A DNA stretch of 64,000 bases from Salvia splendens. Taxonomy: Eukaryota; Streptophyta; Magnoliopsida; Lamiales; Lamiaceae. The translations under genes were made by a program, and so were the position numbers. Location: positions 21,402,120 to 21,466,119 of the forward strand of contig NC_056040.1 in NCBI RefSeq assembly GCF_004379255.2, given 5' to 3'. Below, piece by piece: positions 45,344-57,472 of the stretch (position 1 is the stretch's first letter; each line of letters opens with the position of its first letter). A model generated the notes under the pieces. That model ran no database searches. It was not told the origin of the DNA and worked only from the letters and a program-made list of their open reading frames with translations.

Positions 45344-46245
45344 TGATAGACCATTGATCTATCGGACTAGAGCACCAACGATTTGTAGCGAAACGAAGAA
45401 CAAGAACGATTACGAAGAACAAGATAAACCCTAGTTGAGGTGCTAGGGGGCGATTTCCGCCAGAACCGGGAATGAGAACAAGTAATTAACTTTATTTCTC
45501 AATGAATAAAAGAGTACATAGACCACTAATTTATAGAATACTAACTAGACTCAATAAAGATAAAGATTGCATAAAAATAACTAACTAAAATAGAAGATAC
45601 TGAATCAAATAAAATAAAAGATACTGGAGATAATCTTCGGTGATATTTGCTAAATCGAGGACCCTATCAACTCTCCCACCGTTGAAAATCACCTTGCCCT
45701 CAAGGTGGAAGGCAAAATAAGGACAGCCGAACTTGGTTCCTGCCATTGGTGAGAATACTCGTTGTTCCAACCAAATCTGACGCAAATTCATCAAACTCTC
45801 GAAGAAGAACTCCATCGCCAATGACACCAAGGTTCTTCTGAAGTAAAGCATCTGCCAAACACATGGTCTTGACATCCTTGCCCGGTGATTCAACAGCATG
45901 ATCGCAAACCTCCACACTTATTAGTACACCAAGGGAGTGATGAATTGTCAAGTGCCTCGTGTCGAATCCATCACCAACAACTTCGAAGAATGCCTACACA
46001 GACTTAGATGATTGTTTAGTAGCACAAGTAGGGACCTTTCCCTCATGTTCCTCAGAATTTTCGGCAACAATGGTAGTGACTTTCTCATCCCGTTGTAACT
46101 CAGTTACAGATAAAGTACAACTAGTAACCAACTCTTTATCCGAGCGAGTTCTGGACGACTACATTAAGTTCAATCTCGGAGGACCCATAATGCAAGACTA
46201 GGCCAGGAGAGTCATTACGCGGAGGTATAGTGCGAGCATCACCGT

Positions 46246-46312
46246 ATAGATCGAGGACCCTATCAACTCTCCCGCCGTTGAAAACCACCTTGCCCTCAAG
46301 GTGGGATATCCG
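46246..46312 (-). repeat. Second internal copy of the LTR edge and polypurine tract
   Basis: ATCGAGGACCCTATCAACTC with the following CCGCCGTTGAAAACCACC repeats the LTR/interior junction at 45656-45710 with small changes. The element therefore contains an extra, displaced LTR terminus. Confidence 0.75.
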
Positions 46313-46404
46313 AATTGCAATATTATGTCCATAGAAATTACCAAGCTGTTGCCGAAGTCTCCATAAGCTCCAATTAGCATCTCCACTAAGAGCTTCAATA
46401 ACAT

Positions 46405-46826
46405 CCGACACAAAAGCTCCTGGATCAAATATGTGAACCCCATAGAACAATCTATGGTTGTTTCGCACAAGAATATTGCAGAAATTCTCAGCGGCTGCTC
46501 GCGCGTGGAGAAACATTGGTAACTTCATAGCGTATGCCAATTCAAATTGCTTCCCTAAGGACTTTCGTTGAACTTCGGCGGCGAAAAAGTGAAGCCTATC
46601 ATAATCCAATCCACATTCCACAATTGGGACCATCGTTCCCTCATCAACTCCCTCTCTGGCCAACGACAAAAGAGCCTCAAAATGTCTCTTTGGATCACCA
46701 CTATCATCAAATTCTTCACAGCTCCTTGGGTGTACACCAACTGGGCAGAAAAGTCTTGCATCAGTTTCAGCAATAGCAAGAGCCTCTTTTGACTCCTCAA
46801 GGGATCCCCTGGTCACAATAATCTGA
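46405..46826 (-). pseudogene. TatD-type metal-dependent nuclease fragment (TATDN1-like)
   Basis: The minus strand reads IIVTRGSLEESKEALAIAET, FCPVGVHPRSCEEF, HFEALLSLAREGVDEG, VECGLDYDRLHF and KQFELAYAMKLPMFLHARAA, clearly plant TatD/TATDN1. TatD enzymes are TIM-barrel DNases/RNases. The metal-binding Glu (in ECGLDYDR) and the His of FLHARAA are present. The N-terminal part with the HxD-type start and the C-terminal half are missing, and the segment near 46420 (GVHIFDPG) is already degraded. A TTTGTTGTCAG acceptor-like stretch directly precedes the first codon. The frame runs on into retroelement sequence (LEGKVVFNGGRVDRVL), making a fused frame 46136-46837. Confidence 0.82.
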
Positions 46827-47399
46827 CAACAAACCACAATTTGGAAACACTATAGAGATTATCAAAATGAAGTGCTTTGATATGAACTAAATAGCCATTA
46901 ATTCTGCCAACGACGTGCTCAACAACATTAGAATCAGAGGCCATGTTATGCGTTTTCGAACACTATAGAGATTATCAAAATGAAGTGCTTTGATATGATA
47001 GACCCTTGATCTATCGGACTAGAGCACCAACGATTTGTAGCCAAACGAAGAACAAGAACGATTACGAAGAACAAGATAAACCCTAGTTGAGGTGCTAGGG
47101 GGCGATTTCCGCCAGAACCGGGAATGAGAACAAGTAATTAACTTTATTTATCAATGAATAAAAGAGTACATAACCCTCTAATTTATAGAATACTAACTAG
47201 ACTCAATAAAGATAAAGATTGCATAAAAATAACTAACTAAAATAGAAGATACTGAATCAAATAAAATAAAAGATACTGGAGATAATCTTCGGTGATATTT
47301 GCTAAATCGAGAACCCTATCAAAACTCTTGTTCATTCTCCAATGTGAGATATTATTTGCCCTCACAACCAACAATTAGAAAAATAACACAATGCAATAA

Positions 47400-48283
47400 G
47401 AGCATCCGCAACGGTGGCGCTGCTCGCCACCGCCGTCCGCGCCGCTGGCACGGACGCCACCCGCCGCCGCTGCTCGATGCATCGAGCAGCGCCGTGCCAG
47501 CGAGCAGCTGACGTGGCGCGCCCTCACTCGTCAACGGCATAGCCGTTGGGTTTAAATAATTTTTTTTAAAATCGGTTTTTAATTAAAAAAACCGATAAAA
47601 AAAATTTCACTTCCCAAAAAAATTATATCCGTTTATAACCGTTTTTTCCCACTTTTTTTTTTAATTTTTTTTACCCCAAAAATACACACTTTCATCTATA
47701 TATACCCCCAATTTCACTCCCAAAAATTCACATCAAACTACACAATTCTCATCATCATTCTCTCATCTCCATTCTCATCTTCAATCTCTCATATCCATTT
47801 TCATCTTCATTCTCTCATACCCTACAACATCACTATGTCCGGCCAAGGCGATAACCCTACGGGCTCCCACGGTTGGAACCCCGAATGGTTCGGTTCACAA
47901 CCGTTTCCTAGTCCGGAAACGGAATATTCGGCCCCTCCTCAAACCCAAGATTGTTGCCGCCGGATGAGTAGTCTTCCTCGGGTAATATTAGCCAATAATT
48001 ATGTAATTTTTAATTTTTAGTATTTTAATTATGTAATTTTTAATTTTTAGGATTTTAATTATGTCTTTTTTATTTTATTTGTATTTTGTAATATTTATTG
48101 TGATTTTTTAATGAATTTTAGTATTATGGAAATGTTTATGTTTAATTGAATATTAAATTAATTGTGCTCGTCCTTGCGGAAGAGCACAGTTGTGGGTGTT
48201 GTGCTCTTGCCAGAGAGCAGGCATGAATAGTACCGCCCGGACCCATAACCGTACCGCTGGCAACAGCACGGTTGTGGATGCTC
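47400..48283 (+). mobile_element. Harbinger deletion derivative
   Basis: The ends are GAGCATCCGCAACGGTGGCG and, reverse-complemented, GAGCATCCACAACCGTGCTG. The right 150 bp match the 40009-42059 element. The flanks are TAA and AAA, a slightly decayed target duplication. Inside is only the start of a Myb/SANT-type frame (47835, MSGQGDNPTGSHGWNPEWFG) that breaks off after about 40 residues into 3' untranslated-type sequence. A non-autonomous internal deletion product. Confidence 0.8.
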
Positions 48284-48874
48284 AAAAAATTATGGAAGAA
48301 ACCAAATTTTAATACTTTCAGCCTTATTATTTTACGCAATTTACAACCACCTCTTTAGCAGTTTGCCTTCAATAGATCTTGATAATTGAATGCTTTTATA
48401 GAGGTTTAAGATTGATGAAAAAAGCTAATCATTTGTTTGAATAATAACTTTAGCAGAAATTAATTTCACTAATAACGAGTAATTAAAATTGAAATTAAAT
48501 TTTAAAATAATTAATTATTTATATTTTATTCCATTTTAGTACTCCCCCTTTCCATGTTAATAGAGTCATTTTTCTATTTTGGGAAGTTACAAGTTAATTG
48601 AGTAATTTTATTTTTAGCAAAAAGTAATTCTTCTTTTTACTTTATTCTCTCTTCATCTCTCTTACTTTACTCTCTCTTACTTTTTTTCACCATCCATTTA
48701 ACATACTATTCTTAAACTTCGTGCCGAAAAGAAATGTCTCTATTAACAAGGAACTGAGGGAGTAAGTACTATAGGTGAAATCAATGTAGGAATAATATTT
48801 TAACACATTTATTTGAATTTAAAATCAAGTACGCGTTTGACCATTTTGTTCGACGACAACCTCATCATTCCGCC
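48284..48874. other. Upstream region of HCF164 with a MITE
   Basis: A Stowaway-like MITE lies at 48540-48764 (TACTCCCCCTTTCCATGTTA mirrored by ACAAGGAACTGAGGGAGTA). It ends about 110 bp before the HCF164 start codon, so it may lie in the promoter. The rest is AT-rich with no gene. Confidence 0.65.
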
Positions 48875-50996
48875 ATGGCTTCAACCTCCAGCATCGCCAC
48901 CATTCCCCGATTCCGCTCCTCATCTCTCCACTCTTATCTCCACCCGCCGCGCTTCCTCAAATTCTCCTCTCATTTTCAGGAGAATGATCCCCGCCGTCAC
49001 AGGATTTTCTGCGGAAACAATTCCGATCCCTCCTCAACGGAGGTAGACTAGTACGCCTCTTTTCTACTACACCAACACTGATTATCCGCTAATCATAAGC
49101 AATTTGTTTCAGGAGAAGCCTGAATCCGGAATTGATGCCGCCGCGACTGAAACGACGTCGTCAGCTGGCGCTGGATTGCCGGCGTATCTAACTAAAGATC
49201 TCAACCGCCGAGTTGCGGTGGCTTCTGTGCTTGGAGCAGTTGGATTGTTCGCCTCTGCGCGCTTGGACTTTGGCGGAACATCTTTGAAGGATCTCTCTGC
49301 CCTAGCATTGCCTTACGAAGAGGTTCATTCCTCTTATTCTACTTCTGTTCCTTAGATTCATCATAGCTTTATGCATAAAAATAAGCCTAGATAAAATAAT
49401 AAAACTCCATCTCTCTAAGCTTCATAACGCTGTGCTGATTACTTATTGCTTTTCTGCAGCCAGTTTTTACTGTGAAGAGAAATCTTGAGATTCACTATAT
49501 ATCTCTTCTTTTGATTCTAAGAGGGCGTTTACTCTTGAGGATTGGCCTACATAGATACAAAATATTATAGCCTAGTAAATCCCAAGCCCCTTGGTGCATT
49601 CCTTCATGTCAGTTGTTTGATTCATATCCCATCTTATCAATCATGAAACGTAAATGTCCCCTAAAATGAATGATTTCTCAAGTATTAGGATATTTTATTG
49701 GTAACTACTCCTTTGATTCATAACTAGCATTGTGACTTATGGGATTAGACGCGTTGAAAATATGTTCTGTGATTATTAATAATTCACTCTATTAAGCGAG
49801 TAGATAAGAGGCTTTTTTTCCTTGATTTATACGTCTGAATCATGTAATGCCTGTTTGGTTCATGAGTGTTTGCATGCTTTTGCCTTAATTTGTGCAGGCT
49901 CTTTCAAATGGCAAGCCCACTGTTGTTGAGTTTTACGCAGATTGGTGTGAAGTATGTGGAGAGTTAGCACCGGATGTCTACAAAGTCAAACAGCAGTTTA
50001 AGTAAGTATCTTAATTCTCCTATATGCTACTCCCTCCGTTTCCTAAAAGTAGAAACTCTTTCTGTTTTGGTCAATTTCATAAAAATAGAAACTATTCATT
50101 TTAGGAAACTTCTTTCTCTCTATAAGGTGGGGCCTATTTTTCACTAACACACTTTTTCTTTCAATCTCTCTCTTGCTTTACCAATTTTGTATTAAACCCA
50201 TGCTGATTCAAAAGTTCCATTTTTAGGAAATGGAGGGAGTATTGCTTATGTTTTGGCTCATTACAGTCGTGTGTGAAATACATGCACCTTAGTCTTTTGT
50301 GATGCTTAACCATCCAATTGGCTTGTAGACTACTGATTATAGTTATCTGCCATCGATTTAAAACATTTGGTGTATGATGTACTAGTCTTTGAGTATAAAT
50401 TTAACATCTCTGATGTTTGTTGCTCCTTAACCTTCAGAATTTGGTAAAAAATGTGGAAATATAAATGTGTTATGTGATATAGGTATTTTCAGCCTCAAAA
50501 TATTATGTTTTCACGAGTGCAAAAATTAGCCAGGTTACTGAATTTCCAATCCTCAAAATATTATGTTTTCCAGTCTCTTAATTTGCGTGAATTAATGTCT
50601 CCAAGTTTATTAGTTCGACAATTCATTTCAAATATGGAGTTGGATGCCAATTCATGATAATTTTATACAAGAACTTACTCTCCTTTGTTCTGACTTGTGT
50701 CTGCTGCTATTAGGGACAAAGTAAATTTTGTTATGTTGAACGTTGATAATACAAAGTGGGAACAAGAGCTTGATGAATTTGGTGTTGAGGGCATTCCCCA
50801 TTTTGCATTTCTTGACAAAGATGGTAATGAGGAGGGGAATGTGGTAGGCCGCCTTCCACGTCAGTACCTGCTTGAAAATGTTGATGCCCTGGCTCGGGGG
50901 GAAGCAAACGTGCCTCATGCACGTGTTGTAGGACAATATTCAAGTACTGAAGCAAGAAAAGTTCATCAAGTTGTTGATCCGAGAAGTCATGGATAG
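48875..50996 (+). CDS. HCF164: HCF164, thylakoid thioredoxin-like protein
   Basis: HCF164 passes reducing power across the thylakoid membrane into the lumen and is needed to assemble the cytochrome b6f complex. Four exons: 48875-49042, 49113-49322, 49898-50001 and 50714-50996, all with GT/AG borders, giving 254 residues in phase. Order: chloroplast transit peptide ([20 protein letters not shown]), a Ser/Thr-rich linker, a membrane anchor ([18 protein letters not shown]), then a thioredoxin fold with [17 protein letters not shown] (WCEVC active site), [17 protein letters not shown], the cis-Pro loop [15 protein letters not shown] and a C-terminal tail. The length and order match the known protein, and I see no lesions. 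The third intron carries a MITE. Confidence 0.95.
50028..50241. mobile_element. Stowaway-like MITE in HCF164 intron 3
   Basis: TACTCCCTCCGTTTCCTAAA is mirrored by TTTTAGGAAATGGAGGGAGTA. It is non-coding and leaves the splice sites untouched. Confidence 0.8.
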
Positions 50997-51300
50997 GGTA
51001 TTTAGGAATGTTTAGGCCAAACTGATGGGAACCAGTGTCCATAGGGTGCACCAGAACCAGTATAATTTTACACAACTTCACAAAAGCTGATGGTTCATCA
51101 CAAAATACTATAGTTGCAGAGAAACATCTTATTTAATTCAGAAATCAAATATGCAATATTTGAACAGGAATTGTGTAAGAATTTGATTTTTTATATTCAC
51201 ACTGTTAAATAGCACAAAACTTTGATATCTGTTTTCTCAGGGTCCACCAGAAGTTTATGTATAAACAGATGTAGGTTAAAAGAAGCAGAAGTTGCCCAGT
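50997..51300. other. Short gap between convergent genes
   Basis: Holds the 3' untranslated ends of HCF164 (plus) and the WAK-like gene (minus). Nothing else recognised. Confidence 0.5.
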
Positions 51301-54300
51301 TTATCGAACTACATTATTCAATAAGCTGTTGGATGATGGTGAGCTCTTTTCACTCAACCAAGTATCCTGTACCGAAACGGGCGAGTTGTTCTTCACCTCT
51401 TCTGTTATTGGCAGGGCAGCAGAAGCGGTAGCCGCCCTCTGTGGAACAACCAACCTTCTACTTCCTACCCATGACATGGTTGTCGTCTTCTTCGCCATTG
51501 ATATGTTAAATGATTTCTCACTTCCTTGGTATGGCGATGAACAATTCGAGGCAACTGAGGAACCCATGTGCATATTTTCATCCATAGGTGCCCAACCACT
51601 GACCCGAATCTGTTCTAGCTCATCTGCCACTTCCATCATTGAAGGTCTCATATCTCTATGAAAAGCAAGACACCTAAAAGCAAGCTCAGCTACTTTATGA
51701 ATGGATGAAAGTGTCCAAGCATCTCTATTCGGCTCAAGGAAGGGGTCGACTATCTCATCTATCCGGCCTTTCCCAATTCTATCGATAGCCAGAGCAGCAA
51801 GATTGATCTCGCTGTGTGGTCGAGAGAAGTCAACCACTTTCATGGCTGTAATTATCTCTACAAGTACCACCCCAAAACTGTAGACATCGCTCTTGTCTGA
51901 AAGATGGAAGTTCTGGTGATACTGAGGGTCGAGGTAGCCCGGGGTGCCTTGCGGTGCTGTGGATATGTGGGAGTCGTCGGTCATGCCAAACCTAGAAAGC
52001 CCAAAATCCGCTACTTTGGAGTTAAAATTGTAATCTAGCAGAATGTTGCTGGACTTGATGTCTCTGTGGTATATTGGAGGATTCATTGCTGAGTGAAGGT
52101 GGGAGATGGCATGAGCTGTCTCTGCAGCAATGGTGAGACGTATCGTCCATGGAAGCACAGAGCCTCGCTCACGCTGCAGATGCTGGGACAGGGTGCCATT
52201 GGCCATGTACTCATACACAAGGATTTGTTCGCCATTCTCGATGCAGCACCCTAGAAGGCGGACCAAATTCTGGTGGCTTACAGAGGACAGAAGCTTGATC
52301 TCATTCATCACCTGGTCGACACTCTCGTGATCACGATGTCTTATTTTCTTGATTGCCACCAATTCATCGTTATGGAGCTTTCCTGCATAAACCGTGCCAT
52401 AGGCACCTGTTCCTAGTCTTTGCTTCTCAGAGAAGCTGTTCGTTGCTCTCTCGATATCTTTGTAAGTATACAAGGGCACACTCGAGTTGCCTGCTGCTTC
52501 ACTGATCAGCCGCCTCGCGCTTAATCTGTTCTTCAAACTCGTAGCTCTATTCTTCACGCAGTAATAGACCAGTGCTATAACCACCACCAAACTAGCTCCA
52601 GCAACAATCCCTAAAAAATTGAACAAGATCAGGGATGATTGTATTGCTCCAAAGCTAAAACTATGAAGTTGGTATTGTAATGTGGAGAATGGTAGCTTAA
52701 GCTGATTGTCTATCAGGTTTAAGTTGAAACAAGTACCTCCAACAAGCATGCCTACTTTAGTTCCCCTACATCGAATAGACAAGCTTGTAGCATGGCATTT
52801 TCCAGCTTCTACAAGGAAAAATAAATCAAACATCAAATAGTTAGAAATGCTCACCTAATAATCTTATGAAGTTATGATCAATATGAAAATAAATCATTTA
52901 ACAACTACACTAGTGATTTACTGTTCAGCTGTTGTATTTGCAACAAGATGAATTTTCAGTCTCAAACAAAGGGTTTATTTGATTTGTAGATACACATTCG
53001 GTAACAGCATTAGAACGAAGAGTATGGATTACTACCATACGTTAGTCATCTCTTTCCTCTGACTTTCATATCATAAAATCTTTGTGGTGACCATGTGATC
53101 TTCTTATACTTGCAATTATAAAATGAATAGCTTTGACTTAGTTATTGTCCAATCAACAAGTGGCAACACTAACAAATAATGTAACCAATAATCCTTGTCT
53201 ATTTTTCTTCTTAGTGATGATAACTAGTAACCTAGTAGACTTTTCTTGATTAATCTATAGATATATTATCATTGATGACAAAATCAACTTCTTTCTTATA
53301 TATAACTGCTATTTGACTTTTCTTTTTTTCAGTAGCAAAGTTGAAGATTGGATAATAAATTATGATCTGATCTCTTATCATTTTGGAATCAGCCAATGAC
53401 TTAATAAATTCAAGTAGGAAACTGAACTTTTTAGAGTCCGTTTCTTCACCCTACCAAGCTGTAACGGAATAACTACCTTCGTGTTGTTGGACTTATACCA
53501 AATAAACTCATCCAGCTAATGCCAAGCTTAGTTCATACTACATTTCAGCAACTCAGAAAGTGTCCAACCATTAATAAATACTCAATCAATATAATGAATG
53601 AAAACAGCAAAAAAAACAGGTCAACAATTTCCACTTTTACCAAGGCCAAAAATCTTTAATTAGGCCAACGCGAAGCTAAAATGGCATAAATTTCACATTG
53701 GTCAAAATTCAACATTTTCCCCAAAGTCAGAAACGCGAATTAAATAATTTAATTAAGAAGGGATGGAAAAGAGCAAAGACTGACCTTTCTGGCATCCGTT
53801 TCCACCGTCACCGGATGGAAAACCGTCTCCGGCGTAGCCATGCTTACACTTGCAACGATGCCGCAGCTTTCCTTCATACTGAAATTCCGTGCAGTCGGCG
53901 TTGGGGTCACAAACGCCTTGACAGCCACCGTTGATCCACCAACCGAGCTCCACCTTCTGAAAATCGAGCGCGATCGAAGAGCCCTGGGTGGCATTTTCCA
54001 CCAGAATCGACGACAACAGATTGCCGCACTTCCCTGTTTTCTTCACAGTTTCGTAATCCAAAAACTCAGCGGAATCATTTGACCCGACTGAATAGCACGT
54101 TAATCTCTCCTCGCTTCTGTTCTCCTTTTGGCAGTCCTGTGAAGCCATGGTGCTCATCACCAATCTGCGAGGAACCACGCAATCATTCATCGGCGTGCTG
54201 CAGTTCTCCAGAAGGAGGCCGTTGCGCCACGTCGGGGCGAAGTTCGAACCGAATAGCTGGCTCAATTCATCGATCGGACGGTGGCATTTGGCCGGAATAC

Positions 54301-54547
54301 CTACTAAGATGTGATCAGACGTGACGTTGAAGACGTCGAATCCGCCGATTTGGATCGCGGAGTTGTTGCTACTGCAATTCAGCTTGATTTGACAAGCATC
54401 TGAGAAACCGAACGGGTGTTGAACTGGAATTCCGCGGCAGTTCCGATTGCAGGAAGTGGAATTGATGTCGAGTGCGGAAGACGGCAAGTACAGATTTGAA
54501 ATTGGTAAAAGTAACAGGAGAATTGATTGGAGAAAACCGAGAATCAT
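51301..54547 (-). CDS. WAK-like receptor kinase (WAKL14/20 type)
   Basis: A plasma-membrane receptor kinase with a cell-wall-binding ectodomain. Three exons: 54547-53785, 52808-52737 and 52610-51301, GT/AG in phase, 714 residues. Order: signal peptide (MILGFLQSILLLLLPISNL), galacturonan-binding domain (GIPVQHPFGFSDACQIKLNC), a Cys-rich EGF-like part (CDPNADCTEF; RHRCKCKHGYAGDGF), transmembrane segment (IVAGASLVVVIALVYYCVK), then a Ser/Thr kinase: GTGAYGTVYAG loop, VAIKKI Lys, HRDIKSSNILL catalytic loop, DFGLSR, GTPGYLDPQY activation segment. All catalytic residues are present, so the kinase should be active. The intron 52736-52611 is readable as coding, but splicing gives the family sequence VGGIVAGASL. 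Ligand and pathway are not known from sequence. Confidence 0.93.
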
Positions 54548-55385
54548 TTTTATGAGAAACTATAAGATCTCTAGCATGATGCGAGATAGAGAGAGAAGTA
54601 GTATGATTGAAGTTGACTAGCGAAGGAGAGAATTAATGGAGGGAAATTAAAGGGCACAGTTGATGTTGGTGGGGAGAAATTAAATGCCGTTTTAAATGCG
54701 TGTGATAATTTGCTCTGTCGCTTTGAAATTTCCAACGAGTTTCAGCTCCAGCTTCTCAGCTCAGCTAAATGGAAAATATCTATCGATGTGAATGTGATCT
54801 GATCATCAACGAGTGAGGAAGGAAGGAAGGAGAAGATGAATGTGTGAATACAGAGATGGAATGAGGTTTCATTGCGCGTAGATAAGATTTGATGAAGATG
54901 CGTAAAATGACGTGTCTGCCCTTGGGTATGAGTTTGGTCATCTGCAAATAATGCTAGTCTATGTTTTTGATGTATTATTGTTGACTATTATTAATCTATT
55001 CATTAATCATGCCATGCTCTTCAACTTTGAACTAGTCTACTTTCAAGTTTCAAACCCGATATATATATGATGATGATGATGATACGTAACCTTATTATAA
55101 TTCCAACGCATCTTACATGCTTTTATACAAAATATCTCCGTCACACAACCCTAAAGTCCACCAAAAAAAGGAAAATTACATGACACATAAAATACCATCA
55201 ATGATATACATCTTCAATATTGATTCTGAAAATGACTTAACTTTAATTTAGTTTATCATAATTAAGATGACTCACCACCAAAAATAAAAATATTATTCTT
55301 TTTCACTTAATAAAAAAAATATCATTATATAAAATTTTGTATAGTTCAAAGAATGAGTTATTATTTAATAACAAAAATGATTAAA
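54548..55385. other. Upstream region of the WAK-like gene
   Basis: Contains an AG-rich stretch and a (GAT/ATG) run near 55067-55082. No gene seen. Confidence 0.4.
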
Positions 55386-55642
55386 TACTCCCTCCGTTCC
55401 ATAGTAGTGGAGTCAGTTTGTCATTTGATTACGTTCCATAGTAGTTGAGTCATTTTCTTTTTTAATAAAAGTCAACACATTTCTTTTCATATACTTTACT
55501 CTCTCTTACTTTATTTTCTCTCTATCTCTCTACCTTTTTCGCTTCCTCCTTTATTCTTCATTTACTTAACTCACTTAACACAATTTTTCATAATCTTCGT
55601 GCCGAAAAGAAATACCTCCACTATTATGGAACGAAGGGAGTA
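55386..55642. mobile_element. Stowaway-like MITE
   Basis: TACTCCCTCCGTTCCATAGT is mirrored by ACTATTATGGAACGAAGGGA at the right end. TA flanks, non-coding. Confidence 0.85.
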
Positions 55643-56212
55643 GTATTTAACTATTCTCGATACATTAAGGGGTTGTTCGGTTTACAAGATTGTATCCGGG
55701 ATTAAATTTTCCACTATTATAGGATAATTAGTCATAGTTAACCCCCTATGACTAAAATAATCTCACAACTCAATCCTAGATTGTACCTTGGTATTATTTT
55801 ATCTTGCAAACCGAACATCATCTAAATGGACTATTCTAAAAATAGTAGTCCAAAAGTTTTTTAAGGCCTTCATAATAATTAATGGGCTGACATCAAATAA
55901 AGTCTAAAATATCGGTGGCCCGAAAAGCTCTAAAATTCGAATTTTTTTGGCCCAAAAAAATGTCCCAGGACCAAATTTTGTAGTCAGTCCATGACATACA
56001 AAATAAAACAAAGGTATCAGTCAATTTTAAGAAAACAAAATGGGCCGAGTTAAACAAGCCCAAACTATTAACCCATCAACAATAGCAAAAATTTGCCTAC
56101 AGAACCGTTGCAGTACTGAATGGGAATAACGCCAAAAGGGATTCATGATTTTCCAGAGAATTTGTATTTTGTTTTCTGTATTACTGACAGGAATGAGATT
56201 CTATTATTGTAC
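55643..56212. other. Intergenic
   Basis: AT-rich, no gene. Near 55670-55810 the sequences GGTTGTTCGGTTTACAAGAT and TATCTTGCAAACCGAACAT form a loose inverted pair, perhaps an old MITE. Confidence 0.3.
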
Positions 56213-56488
56213 TACTTCCTCGGTCCCTCAAATTTTATCACAGCTTGATCCAACACAGGTTTTTAGAAATGTAATAAAAAGTGGGTTTAAAAAGTTGGTA
56301 GGGTGAGAGTCCTAAAATGAGACAAAATTTCAGGAAAGTGGGTATTAGTTTTATAATAAAATGTGAGTGAATATAAGTTAGTGGAATGTGGGGTCCACTA
56401 CTAAAAATAGTAAAAAGTGAAATGTGACAAATTTTGTGGAACGACGGAAATGAAAAAATGAGACAAAATTTCAGGAACGGAGGGAGTA
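56213..56488. mobile_element. Stowaway-like MITE
   Basis: TACTTCCTCGGTCCCTCAAA and the mirrored TTTCAGGAACGGAGGGAGTA form the termini. Internal copies of AATTTCAGGAA suggest a partial internal duplication. Confidence 0.75.
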
Positions 56489-56932
56489 GTATTAATAGGT
56501 TGCACTTTGAGATCATCATCTCATAATATCTAAATAAAAGTCTCGTACTTTTATAAATAATCATTTTGGGCCATTCAATGTGTAGTCATAAATATCTGCA
56601 ATCTTTAGACATTACGTTGGACCATATTAAAAACTTCCAAAAAAACAACTAAAGCATGGATTACTACATTAACCTAATGATACATGTTATAAATTCCAAT
56701 TACAAAACTATGAGACGCGGCTTCCAACATCATCAACATATCTTCATCCAAAAAATAGGTTACAAAATTAGTGTTAGAGAGAACTTAGACTGCCAATATT
56801 AAGCCCATTTCAATCACCATCGGCTCGGCTTTAATACACAACGGCTTTAATACACAACACAGGACTGTTGCACATGTTCTTTGCTAGAAATATAGAGTGA
56901 ATATAGTTATATTATACATACATATACAATAT

Positions 56933-57161
56933 TACTCCCTCTATCCCACTACAGGTGAGGCATTTCTTTTTTGCCGTTATTTTGCGAAGATAATAACTAG
57001 TTAAAGTGGAGAAAAATAAAGTGAGAGAGAATAATATAGAAGAGAGTCGTATATTTATTATTATCTTATTTACTTTACTTTATCTCTACTATATTTATTA
57101 TTATTTTTACAAAACAACGTCCGATTTTGAGCACCTTACTTGTAGCAGGACGGAGGGAGTA
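56933..57161. mobile_element. Stowaway-like MITE
   Basis: TACTCCCTCTATCCCACTAC is mirrored by GTAGCAGGACGGAGGGAGTA. Confidence 0.8.
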
Positions 57162-57219
57162 CATCATAAACATGCTGAAAACTTATTGGAGCCATATATT
57201 AGTAATTATTGATGAAAAA

Positions 57220-57472
57220 TACTCCCTCCATCCCACTTTAGAAGTCTCAGTTGAGTTCGGCACGAGTTTTAAGAAATATAAAGGAAAGTTGGTGAAAAAA
57301 GATAGTGGAATGTGAGTCTTACTTTTTAATATTAGTTTTATAATAAAATGTGAGTGGAAAAAAGTTAGTGGAATGGGGGGCCTAATACCATTTATGGAAT
57401 ATTCCAACCGGGACTCAAGTGGGACACCTAAAAATGGTAAACCGAGACTCCTAAAATGGGACGGAGGGAGTA
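57220..57472. mobile_element. Stowaway-like MITE
   Basis: TACTCCCTCCATCCCACTTT is mirrored by CTAAAATGGGACGGAGGGAG. It lies only 58 bp from the previous MITE. Confidence 0.85.

Larger units (their letters stand above)
45344..47321 (-). mobile_element. LTR element enclosing a TatD gene piece
   Basis: Two 326-bp LTRs (45344-45669 and 46996-47321) start TGATAGACC and end CCCTATCA; they are nearly identical. On the minus strand a TATCAAAGC primer-site-like motif follows the right LTR, and a GGTGGGAGAGT polypurine tract precedes the left one, so the element reads right to left. The 1.33 kb interior has no retroviral-type genes; it holds a TatD nuclease fragment (46405-46826) and unassigned sequence. 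No 5-bp target duplication is evident (GAACA versus AAACT), so two recombined elements flanking the gene piece is an alternative. Confidence 0.75.

Noticed and set aside
52611..52736. In-frame extension of the WAK-like kinase with an extra hydrophobic stretch
   Set aside because: GT/AG borders and the family join VGG-IVAGASL show that it is an intron that happens to stay open.
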